From NCBI GenBank assembly GCA_002360635.1, contig DEQW01000003.1:456966-520965 (forward strand): a stretch of DNA of 64,000 nucleotides. Direction: 5' to 3'. Both the position numbers and the translations under genes were made by a program. The stretch comes from Flavobacteriaceae bacterium UBA3356 (GTDB lineage: Bacteria; Bacteroidota; Bacteroidia; Flavobacteriales; Flavobacteriaceae). The notes under the pieces are model-generated. The model was given only the letters and a program-made list of their open reading frames with translations. It did not search any database and was not told where the DNA came from. This document shows positions 58,345 to 64,000 of the stretch, piece by piece (positions within the stretch are counted from its first letter, which is position 1; each line of letters begins with the position of its first letter).

Positions 58345-58372
58345 AGGACTACTGAAAAGTAGTCCTTTTTTT
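58345..58372 (+). terminator. terminator after rocD
   Basis: aggactact and agtagtcct form a 9-bp perfect stem with a GAAA loop, followed by TTTTTTTT. It lies 29 bases after the rocD stop. Confidence 0.93.
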
Positions 58373-58497
58373 TGCTGTATATCGGACAAAAAATAACTTA
58401 TAGCGAGTTTTATATAAATTTTTTAAAAGCTATTGTCGATTCTCATATATTTCAGTCTCAAAACCAAATAGTTAACTTAAAACTAAACTAAACTGAA

Positions 58498-59547
58498 ATG
58501 AAACGAATTTTACTTTTACTAGCAGTAGCATCGCTTGTTTTTTCCTGCTCAAAAAATGAAGGGATTTATATTGAAACGCAAGAAGACTTAATATTACCAA
58601 TAAGTAATGATTTAAGTGTTCAGAAACCATTAAAGCAAAATAATTTAAAAAAAGAAGGCTTATATTCTGGTGTTATTGTTGCAGACGAAACCAACTTTCA
58701 TGGAGAATTACGTATAAATGTTGCTAATGATGGAAATTTTTTGGCGGTTGTAAAAACTATTGATGGGCGAACATTGTCGTTTAATTTAAAAGATGCTGCT
58801 GGAAGTAGTAGCGCTCTTACCTTTTTTAGTAAGAATGGATCTTTTGATTTAAATCTTTCAGACTTTAATAATCCTGTTATATCTAATGTAATAATTAATG
58901 GTACACCCGGGAATGCCAAAGTGGTAAAAGAAACCAGTAGCGCAAAAGTAAGAGCGGTATTGGGGACATTTGATGATGCTGTTTTTCCCGGCACCTTCAC
59001 AGGAACTTGGGATTTTTTGGTAAATACTTCAACTGATTATATTACAGAAGTGATAATTACAACAGTGGCTGGACAGATGAATATCGATGTTGCAGCTAAT
59101 TTTGAAGCTGCAGATTTGGGTTGTTATAACGCTGGAAATCTTACCAACCCTTTCTTTTTCCAAGATCTGGATCCTGCTATCAATAACTATGAAATATACA
59201 GTGTAGGTCAAATATGGGAATTGCCTAATGGGATGACAATTATTTATGATTTTGGTTTTTCTAAAAATATTTTAGATGCCAATGATTTCCCTTATACAGA
59301 TGGTGTATTCAATCCGGCTATAACAGGACAATATCTCTTTAATCCACCAATTATAGAGCCAGGTTGTTATCGTTTTGCTGCAAACGGATATTATTTGGTT
59401 GCTGACACAGGTGGGACTTTTATTGGTGGTGGAAAAATAATCCTGGACACTTCAGGACTTGTTCCGGTATCTTCTTCAAGCTCATTTACTACTTTTATTG
59501 AGCCAATAACTTTACCAGATCCAAAATTGGCTAAGACTGGTCTTTAA
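58498..59547 (+). CDS. unknown lipoprotein
   Basis: This 349-residue protein has a lipoprotein signal (LLLAVASLVFSC, C17). The mature part is beta-rich, with patterns such as GVIVADETNFHGELRINVANDGNFLAVVKTIDGRTLSF and later FPGTFTGTWDFLVNTSTDYITEVIITTVAGQMN; two cysteines (LGCYNAGN, EPGCYRFAAN) may be paired. It has no T9SS sorting domain at the end. I do not recognise a family. It is monocistronic between two terminators. Confidence 0.75.
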   Translation: MKRILLLLAVASLVFSCSKNEGIYIETQEDLILPISNDLSVQKPLKQNNLKKEGLYSGVIVADETNFHGELRINVANDGNFLAVVKTIDGRTLSFNLKDAAGSSSALTFFSKNGSFDLNLSDFNNPVISNVIINGTPGNAKVVKETSSAKVRAVLGTFDDAVFPGTFTGTWDFLVNTSTDYITEVIITTVAGQMNIDVAANFEAADLGCYNAGNLTNPFFFQDLDPAINNYEIYSVGQIWELPNGMTIIYDFGFSKNILDANDFPYTDGVFNPAITGQYLFNPPIIEPGCYRFAANGYYLVADTGGTFIGGGKIILDTSGLVPVSSSSSFTTFIEPITLPDPKLAKTGL

Positions 59548-59562
59548 TAAAATATTTAAAAA

Positions 59563-59586
59563 AGCGGCTGAAAAGCCGCTTTTTTT
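59563..59586. terminator. terminator after the lipoprotein gene
   Basis: agcggct and agccgct form a 7-bp stem with a GAAA loop. The T-run follows on the plus strand and an A-run precedes it, so it may also serve the convergent gene on the minus strand. Confidence 0.9.
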
Positions 59587-59612
59587 GTAATAAAATCATT
59601 AGATATAGTTAA

Positions 59613-59936
59613 CTACATTCCGTATTCCCGCATCATTTCTTCTTGCATTTCTTGTATGCCGTCCATACCAATTGTTGCATAGAAATAGATGTTTATCAAT
59701 AAGTAAATGGCACTTAATATAATTCCAATAATTGCCAGTATTTTTCCAGTCTTTACATTTTGGTATCCTGAATATATTTCTGGGTTCTCTAAATATAAAG
59801 CAGTTGCTTTTTTAGCCATTACAATAGCAATGATACCAAATATAAGCCCTAATACCCCATAGCAACAACATGTTACTATCGATAGGATACCAAAAACCAA
59901 AATGAGGGTTGAATTAGGTAATTTTTGTTTTTCCAT
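59613..59936 (-). CDS. CCC-motif membrane protein
   Basis: This 107-residue protein has two membrane helices. The first holds three adjacent cysteines (LSIVTCCCYGVLGLIFGII), as in the proteins named for this CCC motif, and between the helices lies a conserved NPEIYSGYQNVKTGKILAIIG loop. Such proteins occur in flavobacteria next to DUF2752 genes. The C-terminal GIQEMQEEMMREYGM is acidic and methionine-rich. It may be coupled to the DUF2752 gene at 60012-60308. Function unknown. Confidence 0.85.
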   Translation of the reverse strand: MEKQKLPNSTLILVFGILSIVTCCCYGVLGLIFGIIAIVMAKKATALYLENPEIYSGYQNVKTGKILAIIGIILSAIYLLINIYFYATIGMDGIQEMQEEMMREYGM

Positions 59937-60011
59937 GAGTGTTATTTTAGTTGGTTACTAACTTTAAAAATAAAGTAAATAATTGAAAAACGGAGAGTTT
60001 GGTTAAATACT

Positions 60012-60308
60012 TTAAATATATGGACTCATTTTTAGAAGATAGCTCACTAAAATAATTGCAACATTTAGTAACAGCAGGCCTATTTTAATCTGAAAATCGT
60101 ATTTAAACTTTACAAAGAGATTGAACACTACAAAAAGAACCAAGAGAATGAGCGTGTAAATGGCGGGGTACATGTGGAATGCGGCAGTAAACTCTCCCTT
60201 AAAAAGCAAAGCTGTGGCACGTTGCGTACCACAGCCTGGACAAGATATTCCGAAGAGTTGCTTGCTAGTGCATTGCAACATAAAGTCTTCGATTCCTTCA
60301 ACTGTCAT
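60012..60308 (-). CDS. DUF2752 membrane protein
   Basis: This 98-residue protein shows the DUF2752 signature ISCPGCGTQRATALLFKGEFTAAFHMYP with its two cysteines, followed by two hydrophobic helices (LILLVLFVVFNLFV and IGLLLLNVAIILVSYLL). The C-x2-C in a soluble loop may bind metal or form a disulfide. It lies 6 bases after the T9SS protein gene and upstream of the CCC-motif gene. Confidence 0.87.
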   Translation of the reverse strand: MTVEGIEDFMLQCTSKQLFGISCPGCGTQRATALLFKGEFTAAFHMYPAIYTLILLVLFVVFNLFVKFKYDFQIKIGLLLLNVAIILVSYLLKMSPYI

Positions 60309-60314
60309 TGAGGA

Positions 60315-62219
60315 TTAATTTTTATTATAAACTGATGTTTTGTAGCTGATATATATGTTGTCAGCTGTTTTTAATTTAACCAAATAAACACCGTCACTTA
60401 AGTTACTGGTAGGGAACGAAAAGTTTTTCTCTTTACCAATATTAGCTTTTTCAAAAACTAGTTTACCAGATATATCAAAAACAAGAGCTTCATTAATGTC
60501 ATAACCTTCTGGATTGCTTACTTCAAGTACACCCAATCTGTTATTTTGAAAAAATTCAACATTTTCTTCAGCTCTACCTTGAACTTCTTTTGCATGTGTT
60601 AAGGATTCTTTATTACTTTTAAAAACTACATAGAACCTATCGTCGTATGTGCCTGCAGGTAAATTATAAGTTGCAGACTTACCATTTGTAAACTCTTGGT
60701 AGGTGTTTTCTTCACTATCAAAAATATACGCTTTTTTATTGTACATTTTTACTTCTTCTACAGTTTCTACAAAAAATTTAGTTTGTTGGGTTAATTTAAA
60801 CCCTATCGGAATTAATTTTTCCTTACTAAAAGGTAGAAACTGAATTACATGTGGTTTTCTATTAGAGTCATCACCAATAAGAAAATATGCTTCCCCACTT
60901 TTAGCATCCATGGGGCTTGGTGCATCCCAGCCACGATCAAAACCATCGGTTGTTCGGTCGTCTAACCCTAAAACCAATTGTCGCGCATAACTTTCATGCA
61001 TAACTACATTTAGACGTATGTGTGGAGAGCGTTGATCTAATTCTTCTGCCCAAGTACTGCTAATGTCACTTTGGGCACTTTGGTTTTTAATACTTTCTCT
61101 ATTAGTTGTTTGTTCAGGCCTTTTAAAAATGGATGATGTTCCCTCTCTTTGAAAAACCCTATGACTGTTGCTAAAGGTTAATGTCCCAAGGTTTCCGTTT
61201 GTTACAATTTCAAACCCTTGTCCTATAGGTGCATATCTCCGATTGTAAAGTAATCCGGTTCCATTGCTTCCAGTACCAAACCCAGATGCACTGTAGTTAT
61301 CAAAGGTAGGGGGAACATAAGTTCCTTGTCCGCCACCGGTAGGGGTCCAACTGCCCCAGCCTCCGGATTTATCAGCATAAAAATGACTGAATTCGTCATC
61401 TCTTGGTTCATCCCAAAAGCGTATAGCTGTAATTATATCGTTGTTACTATCATTAAAAAAGGCTGCTAAATCTAGTGCAGAAGGATAAGGGTTTCCCGAA
61501 ACCACTCTAACATCTCCAGGATCCATGCTTATAGAAAGAGAGCCTGTATTGGGCCTCCCTCTTAAGTCAAATGTGAAATTTTCTACTAAATCAGCACTAG
61601 TGCCTGTATTTCCAGAAGGATTTGTACTAACCCCTTTCATTATAAACCCTTGAAATGGAGAAACCACATCATTATTGTTAATGCGTCTCCAATTGGCTTC
61701 ATTATCGTTATCAGGTGATGGGTCTTTTACGTAAATCCATCGCGTAGAAAGAGTTGTGCTTGGACTTAAAGTTCCATTGCGCCCTGGAGTCGTTCCAATT
61801 GTTGTAGCAGCAGTTTCTGTATCTCCACAACCATTGCAATCATAAAAACGTGATACTCCAGCATTAGAGTTTCCTGACCCAGAAGTAATACCCACTGGCA
61901 TATTATAAAACTTGTAGTGATAAGCGGATGTAGAATCAACATTTCGGTAAACCGAAAGCAATCCATTTCCTTGGTTCATAGCACTATCATCACCTTGAAT
62001 TAATTGTCCGTTGTTACGAAGGTAGATACTGGCTTCGGTTGATGAACCATTTGCGTTTTTTTGTAAATTAACATCGTTTTCAACATAAAGCTCGACATCA
62101 TTTACATAAACATAAGAATCACTCCCAGATCCAGAAGGGTTGGGCTGAACATATAGATCAGCTTGAGCTGTAACAGTAAAACTACTTATAACAAGTAGTG
62201 AGAGTAGTAGGTATTTCAT
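60315..62219 (-). CDS. secreted protein with T9SS C-terminal sorting domain
   Basis: The start is taken at MKYLLLSLLVISSFTVTAQA (634 residues), a signal peptide. The mature protein is a large beta-rich domain with glycine/asparagine/serine-rich stretches, and the last about 80 residues form a type A sorting domain (VLEVSNPEGYDINEALVFDISGKLVFEKANIGKEKNFSFPTSNLSDGVYLVKLKTADN). The type IX system would therefore send it to the surface or medium. The body is not recognised as an enzyme; adhesion or gliding-matrix function is possible. A signal peptide start two codons earlier is also in frame. Confidence 0.85.
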   Translation of the reverse strand: MKYLLLSLLVISSFTVTAQADLYVQPNPSGSGSDSYVYVNDVELYVENDVNLQKNANGSSTEASIYLRNNGQLIQGDDSAMNQGNGLLSVYRNVDSTSAYHYKFYNMPVGITSGSGNSNAGVSRFYDCNGCGDTETAATTIGTTPGRNGTLSPSTTLSTRWIYVKDPSPDNDNEANWRRINNNDVVSPFQGFIMKGVSTNPSGNTGTSADLVENFTFDLRGRPNTGSLSISMDPGDVRVVSGNPYPSALDLAAFFNDSNNDIITAIRFWDEPRDDEFSHFYADKSGGWGSWTPTGGGQGTYVPPTFDNYSASGFGTGSNGTGLLYNRRYAPIGQGFEIVTNGNLGTLTFSNSHRVFQREGTSSIFKRPEQTTNRESIKNQSAQSDISSTWAEELDQRSPHIRLNVVMHESYARQLVLGLDDRTTDGFDRGWDAPSPMDAKSGEAYFLIGDDSNRKPHVIQFLPFSKEKLIPIGFKLTQQTKFFVETVEEVKMYNKKAYIFDSEENTYQEFTNGKSATYNLPAGTYDDRFYVVFKSNKESLTHAKEVQGRAEENVEFFQNNRLGVLEVSNPEGYDINEALVFDISGKLVFEKANIGKEKNFSFPTSNLSDGVYLVKLKTADNIYISYKTSVYNKN

Positions 62220-62391
62220 AATCATTTGGTTTTGTAGCTATATAGATTTGGGATTAATATAACCATATTTTGGGTATAAAAATAAAATAATTTTTTTAAT
62301 ATTGAAGCAATTGACCTAAAAAACGTAAAATTTTCGTTATAAGTAGGTTACACTTTAAAACACATACGAATTTTTATAGATTTTGGTTTTC

Positions 62392-62940
62392 ATGAAAAAA
62401 GGAGATAAGGTTTCGGTTTTAGATGATGCCATTTCAGGCGTGGTTAAAGATATAGAGGGCGATAGCGTTACCGTATTGACTACAGATGATTTTGAAATGC
62501 AGTTTATTAAAAATGAATTGGTTGTCGTTACTGGAGCAATTTCTGAAACAGATATGATGCAAGAAGATATTTCAAAAATTCTTTCTGAAAAACAGACTAA
62601 AAAGCCAAAACCGTCAAAAAAAATGAAACCTAAGGATCGAAAGCGCCCGCCTATGGTGGTTGATCTTCATATACATCAATTGACAAAATACCCGAAACGG
62701 TTGAGCAACCACGAGATGCTAGTTTTGCAAACGGATACGGCTAAACACAAACTTGATTTTGCTATCGACAAAAAAATACAGCGTATTGTGTTTATCCATG
62801 GAGTGGGTGAGGGTGTGCTTAAAGCAGAGTTGGAGTATCTATTTAGGCGCTATGATAACGTGAAATATTACGAAGCAGACCCTAAAGAATATGGTCAGGG
62901 TGCTACCGAGGTGTATATTTATCAGAATAAAACCCCTTAA
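62392..62940 (+). CDS. Smr domain protein, DUF2027-like
   Basis: The start is taken at MKKGDKVSVLDDAISG (182 residues). An N-terminal KOW/SH3-like segment is followed by a lysine-rich linker (KQTKKPKPSKKMKPKDRKRPP) and a C-terminal Smr domain (VVDLHIHQL, then IQRIVFIHGVGEGVLKAELEYLFRRYDN), which gives endonuclease or nucleic-acid binding in MutS2 and ribosome-rescue factors. The stand-alone Smr with SH3 linker resembles proteins of the DUF2027 kind. The 3' end overlaps the convergent lipoprotein gene by 4 bases. Confidence 0.87.
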   Translation: MKKGDKVSVLDDAISGVVKDIEGDSVTVLTTDDFEMQFIKNELVVVTGAISETDMMQEDISKILSEKQTKKPKPSKKMKPKDRKRPPMVVDLHIHQLTKYPKRLSNHEMLVLQTDTAKHKLDFAIDKKIQRIVFIHGVGEGVLKAELEYLFRRYDNVKYYEADPKEYGQGATEVYIYQNKTP

Positions 62941-63845
62941 TTTTCATCAGGTGCAACAAAAGTTGGCGTTGTGGTAACATCGTCATCTGTAAATACATCT
63001 TCTATTTCACCTAAGGATAAGGTTTCTCTAATGATGCTTTCTTTGCCATTTACCAAAACAATATTACTAAGGCGGATAGACACATCGCTATTTAAAGAGT
63101 AGCTGTGTACACGAAATGTTTCTATTATGGTCTCTTCGTCTACTTGATCGTTTAAATAATCTGGAGTAGTTTCATTTTCGCCGGTTCCATTCGAGTCATC
63201 TTGTGGGTCTAGGTTCATGTCCCTGTCTTCATAAATTGTAGGTGTGCCATCTCCATCATCATCGGGGTCTAGATAATTTGGGATTCCATCATTGTCAGTA
63301 TCTAAAGGGTTTGTCAAAGGGTCTCCATCTCCATCTTCATCCTCAGTGTCCAATTCAGCAGCAGTAGGGACATTGTCGCCATCATCGTCGAAGTCATAAC
63401 TATCAGGAATACCGTCTCTATCGGTGTCGCCAGTTTCATCTTCCAATCCATCATTATCATCGCGTAATACTGTTGTGTTCAAAGTGACTGTGCCAGAAGA
63501 TGCTACATAATCTATATTTACTGTAGGTGCTGTTGGGGGTATGGGGCTGCAAAAATAATCACCAGTTACGTTACTGCTGAATCTGCGGTAATTAACCACA
63601 TTTCCAGTGCCGTCTAAAGTGTAAGTTTCCGTTCCGTCTTCTAAAAACAGTGAATCTGTTGTTGTTAATTGAAGTGAGAGACTTTCTGAAACTTCATTAT
63701 TTATTTTATAGAAAACATATTCGTTGCCATCACCGCAAAGCTGTAGGTCTGCATCTTCAAAATCAAAAGTGGTAACAATAATATCGCCATCGTCACAGGA
63801 CTGAAGGGTAGCAAGCACTAATATAGAAAACAGAAGGTTTTTCAT
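62937..63845 (-). CDS. lipoprotein with aspartate-rich calcium-type repeats
   Basis: This 302-residue protein has a lipobox (LVLATLQSC, C17), an N-terminal beta domain, and a central set of thrombospondin-3-like repeats (DTDRDGIPDSYDFDDDGDN, DTDNDGIPNYLDPDDDGDG and related units, about 130-235), rich in D-x-D-x-D-G calcium loops. The C-terminal part is beta again. It probably resides at the outer surface, where calcium would stiffen the repeats. Its function is not known. Confidence 0.85.
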   Translation of the reverse strand: MKNLLFSILVLATLQSCDDGDIIVTTFDFEDADLQLCGDGNEYVFYKINNEVSESLSLQLTTTDSLFLEDGTETYTLDGTGNVVNYRRFSSNVTGDYFCSPIPPTAPTVNIDYVASSGTVTLNTTVLRDDNDGLEDETGDTDRDGIPDSYDFDDDGDNVPTAAELDTEDEDGDGDPLTNPLDTDNDGIPNYLDPDDDGDGTPTIYEDRDMNLDPQDDSNGTGENETTPDYLNDQVDEETIIETFRVHSYSLNSDVSIRLSNIVLVNGKESIIRETLSLGEIEDVFTDDDVTTTPTFVAPDEN

Positions 63846-64000
63846 GGATTTTCCTTAAATATCACATTTTTTACAAAGTAACATATTTCTTTACACTTGA
63901 AACTTATTTAAGAACAATATTAATATGTATTTTTGAAAATTTAAAAGCAAAAAACAAATTCTGAATTGTAACTAATTTTCCGTTTTTAGCAGCATACCTG
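63846..64000. other. window edge, no gene assigned
   Basis: These 155 AT-rich bases hold no frame I can support. On the minus strand the last bases could encode the tail of a gene continuing outside the window (a frame ending GMLLKTEN with stop at 63972-63974), but this is too short to judge. Confidence 0.2.

Overview
The window is about 64 kb of low-GC chromosome from a member of the Bacteroidota, most likely a marine Flavobacteriaceae. This rests on several signs. Promoters match the Bacteroidota form TTG-N19-21-TAnnTTTG. Shine-Dalgarno sites are nearly absent. There is a type IX secretion (T9SS) sorting domain protein, a TonB-dependent receptor with a carboxypeptidase-regulatory-like N-terminal domain, a VGIGTTTP-type surface protein and 2TM-domain proteins. 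Small families typical of Flavobacteriia also occur (DUF2141, CCC-motif protein, probable DUF6452/DUF6048). I cannot name a genus. No rRNA, tRNA, CRISPR array, insertion sequence or prophage was seen, and no stretch over 300 bases lacks a gene.

Layout. 1-1.1 kb: the end of a polysaccharide-sugar locus, with a 3'-truncated UDP-sugar epimerase, a broken GIY-YIG nuclease gene and a 5' remnant of a second epimerase. 1.2-10 kb: lysA, a DegT-family aminotransferase, a RibB fused to a degenerate RibA domain, an LptF/LptG permease, a LolA-like carrier and FtsK. 10.1-13.3 kb: a secreted von Willebrand A protein beside two paralogous unknown proteins. 13.4-15.6 kb: diacylglycerol kinase and a peroxide-defence block (Tpx, Prx, thioredoxin, small partner). 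15.8-20.9 kb: an NhaC antiporter, a PLP-dependent sulfur amino acid lyase divergent from an Lrp regulator, and lpdA. 20.9-28.5 kb: a surface protein, pabB, a SatD-like regulator with its DUF3307 membrane partner, tilS and DsbD. 28.7-33.2 kb: a glycolytic operon pfkA-gap-BadF-type kinase-pgi. 33.3-38 kb: rlmH, a membrane adenylate cyclase, a YdeI-like protein and a TonB-dependent receptor. 38-42.9 kb: DUF2141, a LytS-type histidine kinase with a C-terminal 2TM domain and three stand-alone 2TM proteins, then an AIM24-family protein. 42.9-44.4 kb: oxyR and a second DUF2141 gene. 44.5-51.3 kb: a tightly overlapping SpoIIM / membrane protein / DUF4129 / DUF4350 / MoxR / DUF58 operon divergent from an RDD gene. 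51.3-64 kb: a TRIC-like channel, cyclophilin lipoprotein, Nudix hydrolase, PlsC-like acyltransferase, rlmD with two envelope genes, ornithine aminotransferase with a cysteine-rich insert, lipoproteins, a T9SS-sorted protein and an Smr protein.

How the genes fit together. Most are core metabolism, cell-envelope and redox functions. OxyR keeps both redox cysteines at 199 and 208 and could control the nearby peroxidase block. The signals that stand out from the housekeeping background are: (i) four copies of a 29-bp-period imperfect palindrome in front of a cyclase-like SatD protein that ends in a predicted helix-turn-helix; (ii) a 2TM-domain family burst around a histidine kinase that has no response regulator beside it; (iii) the vWA plus paralogous-pair cassette; (iv) catalytic-residue losses in RibA, Tpx, DUF58 and PlsC homologues; (v) a four-cysteine insert next to the active-site lysine of ornithine aminotransferase; (vi) a GIY-YIG gene flanked by 19-bp direct repeats derived from an epimerase gene.
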